A DNA stretch of 64,000 bases from Polytrichum commune. Its lineage: Eukaryota > Streptophyta > Polytrichopsida > Polytrichales > Polytrichaceae. Position numbers and translations under genes: made by a program. Below are positions 14,161 to 26,465 of the stretch, piece by piece. The stretch is taken from the NCBI GenBank assembly GCA_950295325.1, contig OX485809.1, forward strand, positions 10,044,001 to 10,108,000. Direction: 5' to 3'. Positions within the stretch are counted from its first letter, which is position 1. The number at the start of each line of letters is the position of its first letter. The notes beneath the pieces were generated by a model, which was given only the letters and a program-made list of their open reading frames with translations, did no database searches and was not told the DNA's origin.

Positions 14161-14785
14161 CAGCTGCACAATTTTCGTGTTATTAGCATGCTTCTTCAGA
14201 AATGAGCTGCCTAACGTTGTGATGAAATCACTTCCAAACTAAGCGATGACAAGAAATTCAAAGTCATGCTTCTAACTTGATTGCGCTAATTTAAAGCGGC
14301 ATGTTTACAAACGAACACCAGAGAAGGAACAGATTCATAATGTAAACGCATATCCTAGACCGTTGACTCCATCTCCGTGCCGATAAGCGGTGAGCTACGG
14401 AGAATTTAAGTTCGCATGTATTGAAGACCTCAAAAGAAGAGAAAGCGCCCTGTTTGAATCCTCAATGACATTATCACCACTGGAAATGGAAATGGTTATG
14501 GACAGGAGTGCTCCACGGCTCCTTCCAGGATACTTTACAGAATGTGACATCCGGGCAGGACGAGCATCATAGAGCACAGAAACCAAACAAAGATTAATAA
14601 AGACAGAATGGAGGAACAGATAGGTGAATGATTACTTACCATTCGTTTGTGCGCTTCATAGAGAAGCTGGAACGCGAAGTTCTTCTCCCGGTCACAATGT
14701 CGAGGGAGTGTCGACGGGCCGGCAGTGGCTTATCAGACTTTGGCGTTAACGCCATGTCTGCACGCGTTCTCGCTAACCAATCCAT
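9477..14785 (-). CDS. NCH1: NPH3/RPT2-like BTB protein, NCH1 type
   Basis: Phototropin-pathway adaptor; NCH1 in Arabidopsis is needed for chloroplast accumulation movement. Seven coding exons (transcript order): 14785-14640, 13541-13472, 12957-12569, 12087-11796, 11530-11213, 10847-10635, 10034-9477, totalling 1986 nt and 661 aa. ATG at 14785-14783, TAG at 9479-9477. The N-terminus carries the SMKRTNEW block typical of the NCH1 subgroup. The BTB domain is about residues 50-165 ([20 protein letters not shown] ...). The NPH3 domain runs from [18 protein letters not shown] (about 237) through [34 protein letters not shown] and [20 protein letters not shown] to about 510. A coiled coil ([22 protein letters not shown]) follows, then [13 protein letters not shown] and a C-terminal RRRRHSIS. 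Subgroup assignment rests on these family blocks as I know them. All splice junctions are GT..AG and keep the frame. Confidence 0.92.
14121..14158. repeat. (AG)n microsatellite in NCH1-like intron 1
   Basis: Six G followed by 16 AG units (14127-14158), inside the first coding intron of the NCH1-like gene. Confidence 0.95.
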
Positions 14786-15941
14786 TTTCGCTCCTCCTCT
14801 TTCTTCCAACATTTCTTCTAATTCTCCTTCTAGCTAAAGGTCGGCCCTTATTTCCTTTGGTTCTGTCTCCCTAGTTAACTCGTATCCTGCTTCTCCTGCT
14901 GTTACCTCTTCTTGTTCGTCGCTACTATTAGCAGCCTCCTTCCACTGCTTAGCACATTTTTTCCTCCAGCTTCTGCTCCCGTTGATTGCAGCCCCTTTGA
15001 AAAGACGGGAGAGCGGGCCCGCGGTCGTTCTCGTGGAGACAGAGGTCGCAGATTCTTCTCATGAGCACATACTTACTAACGAGCGCAATGGGACAGTGGG
15101 GAGGACGGAGAGCGAGAGCTGAAGCAGATGCTGCTGCTGTTGCTGTTACTTACTATCCCTTCCGTCCGCCTCATCTGACAGACGGTCTTGAAAGAAAGGG
15201 AGCAGGACAACCAAGTGAAGTTTTTACCACCCTCCCCCGCACTTCCAGGTGCTGTACCAAAAGGCTCCGGAAAGCGCGAGGGGCCACAGAATGTGGCGTT
15301 CACACTTGATGAAGAGGAGAAGAGGAGCTACTACTGCCTATAAGTAGCTAAGCCACTGCAGCAGCCTCTGCTGCAATTGTAAGTATGCAATCTGCCAAAA
15401 AGGAAAGAAAAGCGGACGTGACTCGATGTGCTCTCCACAGAAGAATTTGAGAACGTAGTCAGACAGCAGAACCGCTCGGAGGTGATTTATAGAATACATT
15501 ACTTACAAGGTTCACAAACTTCACCGACCGATGGGAATTGCACTCTGGTACTTCAAGGTTGACTCACATTTCACACACACCTGAGTAAGTGAAACTCAGC
15601 AGCAACAGGAGCTCGCTCAGAACTCGACGATTGCCGCACAATTCGGGACAATTTCACTGATACCTAAGCGGTAAAGTACATAGTACCTCCAGAGGTAACA
15701 ATCACCAGTTTACTCTCTTAACAGAACGGCAGTCGAGTCCCTTTCTTGAACGCACAGCAGCTGAGTCGGATTCCTACCTTAAGAGCTGCGACTCGGCTGC
15801 AGTGATGAGATGCTTGTGATGATTTTCGCACATCAGCCACTGCGGCAGGCTCATGATTGCCATCCGCCGTATTTGGCCCCCCCAACTCGCTGCATACAGA
15901 CTTTGTTACTACTCACTCCCGGTAACAAAAACGAGTAAATT

Positions 15942-15975
15942 CACAACAACAACAACAACAACAACTACTACTACT
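15942..15975. repeat. (ACA)n/(CTA)n microsatellite
   Basis: About seven CAA units running into CTA units, in the probable leader or promoter of the NCH1-like gene. Confidence 0.9.
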
Positions 15976-16242
15976 CGCCGACCTCCAAACCCAAGCAAAT
16001 CCGAGCCGTGCGCCTTCTTTATCAGTTTCTCACTTATCCACTTGAAGATCGGCGGGCGCAGGACGAGGTATGCTGCAATTAAACCCCACTGAAACCCGTG
16101 CCTGCGATGTGCAGAGCCTCGATCAATGGCTTCTCCTTCCCTTTCGCTGCGAACTTCGTGGTCTGCAACCACCTCCATGCCTTCCTCCCTGAGGAGCCTC
16201 CTGCAACCCAATCCCAACCCATCCCTTCCCCCCCGCTAGCAA

Positions 16243-16278
16243 AGTAAGTAACTAAGTAACTAAGTAACTAAGTAACTA
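16243..16278. repeat. AAGTAACT tandem repeat
   Basis: About four copies of an 8-bp unit (AAGTAACT), just upstream of the NCH1-like leader. Confidence 0.9.
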
Positions 16279-16382
16279 GACGTAAGTAAAACGGTTTTTC
16301 ATCCATCACTTACTTACTTTACTGGATGGATGAAAGTTGAAGAAGGAAGGGAAGAATGGATGGATGAAGGTAAGAGTTTTGT

Positions 16383-16403
16383 GGGGGGGGGGGGGGGGGG
16401 GGG
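16383..16403. repeat. 21-bp poly(G) tract
   Basis: Uninterrupted run of 21 G on the + strand. Confidence 0.95.
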
Positions 16404-18650
16404 TCAGAAGGGCTAGAGCAGCTTTTCAGCATTCGGCCCACTGTCCTTTGCCAGCCAAATCTCCAACTGGATTTCCTTGTTTTCTAGATTTGGACGTTTG
16501 TATGCATATTGGCATATATCCCACACACACCTTTGAATGTCTCCACTTCATTCTCGTGCCTTTGAGGCCGACGAATATTACCACCCAACAATTACTATGA
16601 ACCGGAAAATCATCCTCTCGAAACGATGAGTCTAGTAGAGTTTTCAAACGAACATTTTGGGAGTGACCATGTGCAAAAAGAAAGACATGTCCAGGATGGC
16701 TGATGGCTGACATAGGTGGGCTCAATGGACCCACACATGTCATGCTTGGCCGTTTGTGTCATATGATTGTCAAAAATGGTGTCATAAGGACCCAACCTTC
16801 CTACTACACCATTTATGGTATTCAGTGTCTCACACACACACACACTATTTGCGAAGGGCCTAAACTAGATGCTTAGAGGTCTCAAAGTGTCACGCCCACT
16901 AGTTGCCAATGTGATTCCATTCGTCAACATAAGTAACTGCTTTAAGTCAAAGAGAAAAACATGTAAATTATGACATTTAGAGTATCACATCGGGATGGGT
17001 TAGATGATACTCTTACATTTAGTACACAAGGGGAAGATTTTTGAGTGTACTAATGGCAAGTGTCATTTGTGCACACTTTAGTCAACTAGTAGACCATTGT
17101 GTAACACAAGCATGAACCTTATAACACTATAAAACATACTCATGACAAGACATTAGTAAGCACACTTGAATGTCAAGTGTCATGAGTTGACACTTATGAT
17201 GAAGTTGTTAATCATCATTGTAACCTAACATACGCCTCAAAATAGGGTAAGTGACACTACTACACATTTGACACTAAATAACATAAACAGGGTAGTGAGG
17301 GGTTCGTGAAGTCGATGTAAATGTGTGCATTGTAGATGAAGGGGCTCTACTTGAAAACAAATCCCTTACATGTTGATGGCCAATTCATTCCTCGGGGGGT
17401 GCATTGTACTAAACATGTACGAGTATACGTGAGTGCACAGGAGGGGTATTGATTTGGACCTTGCCGTATTACGTATACATATGCTATACATGTTATAATT
17501 TATAGTTACGTACATATATGGAAGGCCTTTAAAACGTATACAATAATTGTACTTGTATGGTATTGTTACTATACTACATATCATAAGTTTTCATATTGGA
17601 TGAAATCGTTTGGTAATCGTTGGGTGGAGTATAGGGATCCAATTGACTTGATGGACCGTCCATCAAAAAAGGGCTAACAACAAGTGAACATATGATCTTA
17701 CTCATCATTTGATGGTAGACTTAGAGACAATAATTGCATTGGCTACAATGACATATATTGGTGAATCAAATGTTTATGAGTTACATCCGGGAGATGAAAA
17801 AGTTTTCAACAACTTTGCTGATGAAAGCTAGGATATTTTGTTATACATATTATAGGGGTTGATTATTGTTCAAAAGTATATTTGTATACTTATGTTAATG
17901 ACTATATATGAATGGATGTTTTTTTGTGTAAACATATTGTCACTTGTATATTTATTGTTGCAATTGTATGTGTATTACTTCATTTCACAAAAAATAACTT
18001 GTATATAGGGGGTTTTTAGAATATGCAATGAACGCACGTGATTCTAGGTTTTAATGAAAGGTGCACCCCCCAAGATTCATTCCAATTTGATCCCACTTAG
18101 ATTAAATTTGGGATTGTGACATCGTTTTCAGAGTCACATCAATGTGAAATAATCATTCTAAAGTTTCTTGTGTTTTCGCCTCTCTAATGATGAGTTTACG
18201 TAGACAACTTGTATCTTCCCTAGCCACTTCTCTTCATTCCTTTCATTCATTTAGCTACTTCAATGATTCCATGGTGTCCATATAAATTCATCTATTGGGG
18301 AGGTGAAAACATAGGGCAAATGTAGTGAAGTATTCTAGAGCTTAGAAATGGGCATTTGTAGGTTATCTGACTCTAGAAATAGCATTAGAGGTCTTAAATT
18401 AGTCTAGTAAGGTCTAATTAGAATGACTCGGCCCTCAACATATAGGGCACTTGTTTCCAATAGAGTCCCTTTCCTTTATCCAAGCTCATTGATGGACAAG
18501 TTTTACAAAGATGTTGTGAACCCTCAAGCCTATTTGTTCTTGCACAGGTGCATTGTATGTAAATTTGATTTAGTGTGGCATTAAAATTGATGTGCAATGT
18601 TACTTAGGGTGGAATTCCCATGTGCCATCCATTCCAGTTGCCTCGAGCAA
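16404..18650. other. AT-rich intergenic DNA
   Basis: No gene, RNA gene or complete element recognised. Short ORFs here have no family signature. Around 17.2-17.3 kb are decayed fragments of the CACTAAAT-type MITE ends described further on. Confidence 0.4.
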
Positions 18651-18659
18651 TGAAAAGCA

Positions 18660-19085
18660 CAAGGAGGTCACTCCATTGTAAAGTTGAACAACCACATGCA
18701 AACACTTTACATGTAAAGAATCCTACTTTTTACATTAAGCATCACCAAAATGTGTCAAACTTTTATCGTATTTTTTTTCATGAGTAGATATATATGGTAC
18801 CTATTACAGAGTAAAAAATTGTCACCAAATTTGATGATTTGTTTTTTATATATACAAAACATGCCATTTCCAACTAGAATGACGCGGAATTGAACTAAAA
18901 AAATTACTACAAAAATGAAGATGACTAAAAATTTCAAAAAATATATACAAAAGATACTATCAATGGTTATGTATATGTAGAAAAAAAATCATAAATTTTA
19001 AAATTATCTATGGCATGTAATAGAGGGGTAGCAACCTTTGTTCGCACGTGGTGTTCAACTTGACAATGGAGTGACCTCCCTGTGA
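18660..19085. repeat. Inverted repeat pair (about 40-bp arms)
   Basis: GGAGGTCACTCCATTGTAAA near 18671 is mirrored by TTGACAATGGAGTGACCTCC near 19061. The match extends over about 40 bp (…GTTGAACAACCACATGC), with a very AT-rich spacer of about 340 bp. It may be a decayed MITE; no ORF inside. Confidence 0.45.
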
Positions 19086-19089
19086 TGGA

Positions 19090-21690
19090 AAGTAGACTTT
19101 ATCAATGTCAGCAAATGTTGCAGCACTTCCATGTGGACTAGGGGAGCCAATATATGATGAGTGAGTAGATTTGCCTTGTTGTTGACATGGGCAAGTTGGA
19201 ATGTGGGCCTCATTGCATTCATCCATTATGAATGTTGCATGAATGCATCCATTGAAACTTATTAAGAAAGACGAAAAATTTACCAAATTCAAAAATATGA
19301 ACACTTCGGACAAGGCTTAAAATTAAGAATTAGTATGCCACCACATGTAAAATATGACAAAGTGGTTCCAACTTCACACCAACTATTTCTTCAACTCATT
19401 TTCTTCCACTCAAATCAATGCTTAACTTTCGGCTATGAAATGGAGAGGTGGTCATTTCCCCCTCCTCAAACTTCAAATTTGCCTCTACAATTGTGCCAAT
19501 CGCCAATTCTTGTTCTTCAAGGAAAAATTGTGCATTTCCATGTTGAAGTGGGGGTCAATATACTATCATTCAAAAGAGTGGTTTTTGCCAAGATGGCCAA
19601 CACATGGATTTGTGCCCTTTAAAGTGGCCTCCATGACTTATGTAGTAGTAAGGATGGTGATGGGCTTACCATGAATTGAGGTTGGGGTGGTTGGTGGTTT
19701 TGAGATCTAGTAGAAAATGCTTCTTTTTATGCCTTGGGCGTTGACTACAAGTTGTATTCATTCAACAATTTTACCTCAACGGAATAACTAGACCTTATTC
19801 CTTAATTCATCAAGCCCACTATGAGAAAACAACATGTTTAGACTCGAGACCAAGGCCACACGAGGGATTAAATTTGGTTGTGTGTCAATGAGGAGCAACT
19901 AAAGAACTAATTCTAGAGAAAGAATGACATTTCCAAGACCAATTAGTGCGATTCGAGCGATTTTTAATCGCCCCATGCCTCCGGTAATGGAGGGGATATA
20001 TGCCCACGTAAAAACCCGATACTACTTTGATGTTAGAATGGGAAGTAGTAGAAATAGTTGAGTCCCATGCCACCTTGTCTAGTTGCCATCTAATAATTGC
20101 AAGATCATTTATGCATGTCAATGATGAATAGCGTAAGTCACATGAAGTCATATGTAGAGTGTAGTTGTGGGAGACCAAAATGCTAGCCTAAGGTATCGAT
20201 GTGGCACACGCCATCATGGGCACTTCCAACTCCACAAACACTTTTGATCGTTCGATCAATTATAGAATTGCATCATCTGGTTAGCAATGCAAATCACGCA
20301 AAACTTTATTTCACATTCCATAGATGGAGTTCATATGCAGAAGATATAGGAAATCACAGTGGAATTCCTATTTTTCTTCAAGTGACTACACATGCCATCC
20401 AAGTTGTGTAAGGTGTTGCGGGCCTTATGTGGTCACCCTTATGAAATGGACACCTATGTTTATGTGGTATATGACAGGGCTTTTAATGAGGAACAACTAC
20501 AAACACCAAAAAGATATGACATGTTTTGATGAGATTTGGTATATGTGCTCAAAATATAATAGACACCCTTCTAGGTTCAACAATCAACACACTCGGAAGG
20601 GCCTATGTGACTCTAACGAGAAGCCAAAGTTTCACACACGTAGAGTAGTTATTGATGTTTGAAAACGTAGTCCAATTCTCTTTTAAACATGTGTCTTTAT
20701 GATGTTTGCTCTTTGATCCTCACTGGACTACATACATACCAATCAAATTTAGGAAATGAGCCACTTAAGACCCATCTACCTTATGTTGATTACATTCATT
20801 GGGCAATGCATATACATCTCAAAATAGTCCATATGAGAGACCTATATATTTGTATGGTGTGTGGCTAGGTGGGAATATGAGAACAAACACCATAGAGGCA
20901 CATGTTTAACATGGATCCGACTGTATCCTCAACAATCGTCTACACTCAATAATCAACACAATTTGTGGGAGGAGGGAGGCTATGATTTCATGCAAAAGAA
21001 TTTGACACATGTCCACTTCCAATAATCGTAACTAAGTTAGGAAAGGCCTGATTTTAAATATGAATTTTTGTTGATGTTTCCAATCTATAAATAAGCTACT
21101 GCAACGCAAATTTCACAATGTAAATTCAATCCATAGAAGATGGAGAACTAACACCCACATATGTTCAATGTTACACTACAAGTATCATAGGTTGTTGCCA
21201 CCAGGATTTTTATCATTATGAGGTAAGGTTTCATATGTTCAAATCTAATACAATAATAGGTTTGAATACCTAAATCTACCTCATAGTGGCAAAGAACCAA
21301 TGACAATGACCCCTAATCCTTGTAATGTGAACTCGAGCTACCTTGAGTAACTTAGAGCTTAGTTTTCACATCAAAGTCGTCTCCACCCAATAAGAAATCG
21401 CCAAGTGGCGAGGGCATGGGAGACTTACATAACGGTTACAAATGTTCCGAAGTTTGGATATGAATTCGGCTCACATCCCAAGCCTCCTAATTAGAGAATA
21501 CACCATTTCCATTCACTTCAACTTAACTTATTCCTTAAGTAGTACACGTGCAAAGAGTAAGTTATGTGTTAAAAAAACGGGACCATCCTAGTACTAGTAT
21601 CTTAGTATCCGTTAGAACTGCATGGCTCCCCTCAACTAACCTCGGAAATTGAACCTAGAGTTCTTCAAACAAACTAATATATTGATAATA
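19090..21690. other. Intergenic DNA without recognised features
   Basis: Only short ORFs with no family motif. No element ends or RNA gene were recognised by eye. Confidence 0.4.
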
Positions 21691-21699
21691 AATAGAAGC

Positions 21700-21860
21700 A
21701 TGTCCAAGATGACCCTAAACTACCAGACCGTAGTGAAGAGGTACCTAAAACGAACAGAGTGGTTGGCGGTTCAATTCATGACTGTGAAATTGTCTCTCTA
21801 CTTGACAGAAACAAGCTAGATAGTCAAACGCCCCCTGTGTTCCGAAAAGAAGAAAAAAGA
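21700..21860 (+). repeat. Dispersed repeat with tRNA-like B-box, copy 1
   Basis: Contains GAACAGAGTGGTTGGCGGTT followed by CAATTC, then CCCCCTGTGTTCC and an A-rich stretch. The same order recurs at 22.93-23.06 kb, where the central motif reads GGTTCGATTCC, a canonical Pol III B box. It may be a tRNA-derived SINE; the A box is not clear. Confidence 0.35.
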
Positions 21861-21887
21861 TAATGAATAAGATTACACTATCTCAAT

Positions 21888-22110
21888 GTCCGGGGAGATT
21901 TTTGAGCATAATCAGTCAAGATCCTAGTGTTTCCAATATTGACTAGTTACATGTTGACATCTTTCGGCTTTTCTTCATTGAAAAAAATCAATCTTCTCTA
22001 AATTACTATAACTCAATCTGCAATTTTCACGAAGTCTTGCAAATTTGAACCGGTTATTTCTCAAGCTCAACCGGTTCATCTATAACTAGTAGTTGGTCTT
22101 TCCCGTTCAT
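21888..22110 (+). repeat. ACCGGTT dispersed repeat, copy 1
   Basis: About 220-bp repeat with landmarks TGTCCGGGGAG, GATCCTAGTGTTTCCAA, TTACATGTTGACATCTTTCG, GAACCGGTTATTTCTCAAGC and CAACCGGTTCATCT. Recognised by recurrence at six other places in the window. No coding capacity. Confidence 0.7.
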
Positions 22111-22230
22111 TGAAAGAAAAATTGATTTGTGTGATCTTAATACTTGTTGTCCTTGTAGTTCATAAATGCTAATCCAAACAAAACACTGACTAATTTACAT
22201 GGGTTAGGTAAGGAAAACCGTAAATATGTA

Positions 22231-22550
22231 CACTAAACATGATATTTGGTGTTCGATACACTAAATACAAATGCATACACTAAATGTCAACAACCCTATG
22301 AAAATAAATAACATTACATGTAAACTCAAACACTTACTATCAACTATGGTAATATGTGGAAATAACATGTTTGAATTTAGTGTTGGTAAGGATATGAAAT
22401 CCATGCTTCACAAGAAGGGAGGTGGCAATACAGAAGATAGCAACACATTTATGTCTAACACTAATTGTCAAGGAATTGAAAATTAGTGTTGAACAGGGTA
22501 GGGTGGTAACACCATTAAATACAACCAAACACTAAATATCCTTTTTAGTG
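22231..22550. mobile_element. CACTAAAT-type MITE, copy 1
   Basis: About 320 bp bounded by TA on both sides. The left end is CACTAAACATGATATTTGGTG and the right end CACTAAATATCCTTTTTAGTG. Both ends are themselves near-palindromic, the family hallmark. No transposase ORF. Confidence 0.6.
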
Positions 22551-22924
22551 TAGTGATACTCAAAGTGTCCATGGTAGGCGCTTCAAAGTTATTTTAGATA
22601 TCATCCTTCATCCGGCGAGCATTGCCTTTTGAGTGATATTCTTGACACTTTTCACTTGAGAATCTTGGAAAGTGGAGGAGGACAAAGGATTCATTCAAGT
22701 GCACGCTATATAAGCCCCTTTATTAGAAGACGATAATATTGGACCCACTGAAGACTCGAAAAGAAATCAAAAATTTGCACACTCAAGAATCTGATGTGGA
22801 CCGGTGGTGGTGACGTGGCAACGCCTATGTGGCTCCTCGGATCCCCCTCCGTGAGCATTATCCATGAAAACCCCGGACCTCGATTCCTTTGTTCCAATGA
22901 TCAATGGATCAGGTCCGGGATGGG

Positions 22925-23066
22925 CCTAAACCATCGCATGATAGTGGAAAGGTATCCAAACTGAACAGAGTGGTTGGCGGTTCGATTCCCGGCTGTGGAA
23001 TCGTCTCTCTACTCGACGAAAACCTAGCCAAGTGGTCAGCACCTCCTGTGTTCCAAAAAAAAACAA
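22925..23066 (+). repeat. Dispersed repeat with tRNA-like B-box, copy 2
   Basis: Second copy of the repeat at 21.70-21.86 kb, with GAACAGAGTGGTTGGCGGTT, GGTTCGATTCC and CTCCTGTGTTCC followed by AAAAAAAAA. A 3' A-run after a Pol III-like body fits a SINE. Confidence 0.4.
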
Positions 23067-23072
23067 ATTGAA

Positions 23073-23290
23073 AGAAACAATCAGTGGATACTGCTACTCG
23101 TGAATGAGTCGGTCGAGTTTGAGAAATAACCAACTCAAATTCAAAGACTTTAGATGAATTGCCGATCAATTTGGAGAAGTTTGTAGACTTTTACCTTAGA
23201 TTGGTGAAGCAAGTTTGGAAGATATATATCAACTTTTAACCGGTGGGACTTGGGAGCACTTGGAATTTCCCCCATTTTGCCCAAACTTCT
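23073..23290 (-). repeat. ACCGGTT dispersed repeat, copy 2
   Basis: Reverse-oriented, more diverged copy: GAGTTTGAGAAATAACCAAC, TTTTAACCGGTGGGACTTGG. Confidence 0.5.
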
Positions 23291-23350
23291 TCCCATAAAT
23301 TGTATCGTACTATCGTGTCATGTTAACTTAGTAATTCGGTGCCGGGACTA

Positions 23351-23571
23351 CACTAAATATGACATTTACCATCACTTACTATTTGGAGTTACACATTGTT
23401 ATATCTTTTTAATATTGGTGTAATGTTATTCCAAGTAAAGTTGTTATTGTCCTATGATGTCCAAACAATCAATTTCGTATTTCCTTTTGGGTAGAAATAT
23501 GAGATATATAATAACTAGATATAGTTTGTGTAATTCCAAAGAGTAAGTAACACTAAATACAATATCGGGTG
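23351..23571. mobile_element. CACTAAAT-type MITE, copy 2 (short subtype)
   Basis: 221 bp between TA dinucleotides. Its subterminal ATCACTTACTATTTGGAGTT is mirrored by AATTCCAAAGAGTAAGTAAC at the other end. The same subtype occurs at 31.89-32.11 kb. Confidence 0.65.
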
Positions 23572-23709
23572 TAGAATTTGAGGATAACCTTTTTCAACAT
23601 CACCCTCCCTTTTTTGCTCGTTAGTCCTCACCATTCATAAAATGTGCGGTACAATACCTACGCAATAGAAGTATATGCAAAGTCCCTCAAAGATGGACCA
23701 AAATAGGAG

Positions 23710-23875
23710 TTTGGTCCATTATTGGTCTGATATATAGATGAATGCATGGTATCAATAATCAACATCAACAACGATATCAAAGAACTTACTCTTGGGTACC
23801 AAAATTGTAATACCAGTCAAATATTGATATTAGGTGAGTATGTCAAAGTGAGAATCTATGTGAGCTGGAGAACAA
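23710..23875 (+). repeat. Dispersed repeat also found at 54.98-55.12 kb
   Basis: Shares TTGGTCT, GCATGGTATCAAT, CAACATCAA, AGTCAAATAT and TATGTCAA-GTGAGAA in the same order and spacing with 54985-55120. Nature unknown. Confidence 0.4.
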
Positions 23876-23990
23876 GAAAACCCACCCAAAGAAGTTTGAG
23901 TGATCGCATATCTAACTAGTGTTGGTAAAAGGAGCAACACGTTTAGAATAAGTTAGCAGGCATTCGGCTACCAATCAATGTAACTTAATA

Positions 23991-24350
23991 CACTATTTGA
24001 TTAGTAACACTAGATATTGTATTCAACATCATATGATATTTCATGTCGATATGGGTTATCTAATGACACTTCTCATGAATAAGCTTAACAAACATTGTCA
24101 CCCCAATTTACTTTTAGTTCATTCATTTTTGGTGTATATGTTGCATCCTAACATTTATGAAATGGATTATTGTCATGGGTGATTGACATTTGGATGAAAA
24201 ACCACTTAAGAAGTGACAATGATTGCAACATTTGTAAATCTGTAATGTCCAAATTGCTTTACAAAGAATGACAACTAACATTAGGTTAACATTTGGTGTT
24301 GGTGACAATACATGGGCAATTTACAATTACTGATGATCATCATGTCTAAG
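23991..24350. mobile_element. CACTAAAT-type MITE, copy 3 (long subtype, decayed right end)
   Basis: Starts after TA with CACTATTTGATTAG and continues like the copies at 37.6 and 51.7 kb (TTATCTAATGACACTTCTCA, GAATAAGCTTAAC, AACATTTGGTGTTGGTGACA). The right terminus has degenerated. Confidence 0.5.
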
Positions 24351-25829
24351 TTGAGAGTTATAAAGTACCTAAATCCTCGGCAAGATAAAGTTTTGTCTTT
24401 GTGCAAAGTGCACTCAAAAGGAGGTCAAAGTTTGGTAGGTATCCACTTGGTTGCAATTTTTTCGAAGATTGCACTTCAATTGTACCTCCTGTCCTTACAA
24501 TTTAAAATAAATAAAAATAAAGATATTATTCATTATATTAAAATTATTATTATTTTGTTAAATAAAAAATAAAAAAATAAAACTTGAAGGGCCCGGGAAA
24601 GCATGTTATGGAAATCCTAGAAGCACAAACAGTTAAGTTTGGAATCCAACCTCAAATTTTGTCTGAAGTTCACCCAAATTTCCTTGAACTTGCATATGCT
24701 TGAGTCCATTCTTCTTCTTCTTCTTCTTCTTAACCCTTAACTTCTTGGGACGTATTGTGGTTTCATTAGATCGTCCAAAAAGCAAGCTTTCTAGAGCTCA
24801 AATTTTATTGTATCTAAAAGAAAAGTTGTTGCTAATAATTTTAAGAACACATGAATACGGTAGCAATATTTAGTCATTTTCATAAGTTGTTTATAATCAA
24901 TTTAGAATCATTGAACTTCAAGAAATCGTGATAAATATATGCAACAAAATCATAGTCCAAACTTTCAAGATTTATAATAAGAATAGATATACACTACGAG
25001 GTAAGAAAATGAGTCCATAGAAAATTGACAAATTTTTGTCAGAAGAATATGGAGTTACTCTGTATCATAGTGCATCAACAAAGGGAAAACTTAGTTCATT
25101 CTTGACTCCAAAAAGTTCTTTGTGAACAACCATCTTTTCATAGTGGAATGGGATCAATGCCATTATGAATATTGCTGCAAATTATGCCAAGATCATTGTA
25201 TTATGGTGGTTTTATTAAGAACCGGTTTCGGCCACCGGAGTACCCTCAACAATGCTTGAGACTTTTGAGCAATTTCAAAATCTACTACACAATGTAACTT
25301 CTTCTCTATGAACCAAAAACTTTCTAAGACAAAGTTGTTCATAGAGAATCACTTTATTATATGTGACATGTGGTCTTTAGAATATGTTTATAATATTTCT
25401 TTGGGCATCATAAAAGGGTTATCTCATAAATATAATTTTGACTCTTTTTCTGGTATTGCTGTTTGTCTAAATTGTGTTATACATAAGAATAGCGTATCAT
25501 GTATCAAGTAAAGAAATTACTGTGTGTGTCAAAGACTGCTATTTGTACTAATATCCTCTGTATAGACTACACTCCTGCTACATTACAAAAATTTGGTGTC
25601 CTCACTTTAACGAGTCATCAAAAGTATACAATTGACCTTATTGTGGTGGGGGTGGGCTCAACTAAGTCTCAAAGATTTCATCCTACCCTAAAAGAAAACC
25701 CAACCACATTGCAGCTACCCTCGAAAAGAAAAGAAAAGATAACGCCCGTATTATGCATATTGGCGTGAATGTGAGCCCGTTAACCCTATATGGGGTGCTA
25801 CTACCCTTGAACATGGGGTATATTGCAGC
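24351..25829. other. AT-rich intergenic DNA
   Basis: Very AT-rich around 24.5 kb (ATTATTATTATT-like) with a CTT microsatellite near 24.71 kb. No gene or complete element recognised. Confidence 0.4.
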
Positions 25830-26200
25830 TACCCTTGAACATGCTCGGGGGGGGGGGGGGCAGTGTGTTAAAAAGTTAAGGATATAGGTGCGAACAACCA
25901 CTATTTTATAGGGGGGTATTACGTTCAATTCTCTTCTTTTTTTCACATGCTATCATTATGTAAATTTCTACTTTGGGTTAATAGAAAAATGGCTTGCATT
26001 ACTTATAATTTCAAATTACCTATTATTCCATACCCCATAGTACTTTAAAGATGTCCAGTGCCATTTTTGATACCCTATATTACTCTTAAGCCCAATTATA
26101 AATTTTTGCTCCCATGTTTTTAAAATACCCTATCATTTGTTCGCACGTATATTGCTACTCCAACCAATGACTACCCCCCCCCCCCCGAGTGAACATGGGG
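25830..26200. mobile_element. Inverted-repeat element with G/C-tract termini
   Basis: The left end has ACATGCTC followed by 14 G (25847-25860); the right end has 12 C (26175-26186) followed by GAGTGAACATGGGG. The inverted homology continues inward: ATATAGGTGCGAACAA near 25885 mirrors TTGTTCGCACGTATAT near 26139. Noncoding, so probably a MITE. Confidence 0.55.
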
Positions 26201-26465
26201 TGTTGACTCTTCAATATTGATGATAGTTAACCATATTTTGATGATGTCTTGAAGCTCAAAAGCTGGGACTCTGCATCCACGGTGAGACTTGCTTACATGG
26301 GTGGGACCTAGGACTCGGGACCCCATGTGAACCGGCCCTTGATGTCAAAATGTATAAAAATTCATTCACTTCAAAGGAGAGAATTTTGACAAATAGTGTC
26401 ATGTTGATAATGAACTTGGCATTTCAAAAGTATAGACAATGTAGTACTAGACCTCTTTGCAAGTA

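Larger units (their letters stand above)
14786..16382 (-). promoter_or_regulatory. 5' leader and promoter region of the NCH1-like gene
   Basis: Region upstream of the NCH1-like ATG, GC-richer than the following intergenic DNA, with no convincing coding frame. It holds a CAA/CTA microsatellite at 15942-15975 and an AAGTAACT tandem array at 16243-16278, followed by a GGATGGATGAA-rich stretch. Transcription start and TATA box cannot be placed with confidence. Confidence 0.4.

Noticed and set aside
15909-16217. 102-codon frame with a poly-valine run on the - strand
   Set aside because: The valine run is only the translated CAA/CTA microsatellite; it lies in the NCH1-like leader region.
22966-23010. 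Possible intact tRNA gene around GGTTCGATTCC
   Set aside because: The cloverleaf cannot be completed: no acceptor stem pairing and no clear D arm; recurrence with an A-run favours a SINE.
23351-23571. CACTA-superfamily assignment of the CACTAAAT elements
   Set aside because: Copies have TA rather than 3-bp target duplications where the empty site can be inferred, and no CACTA transposase is present.
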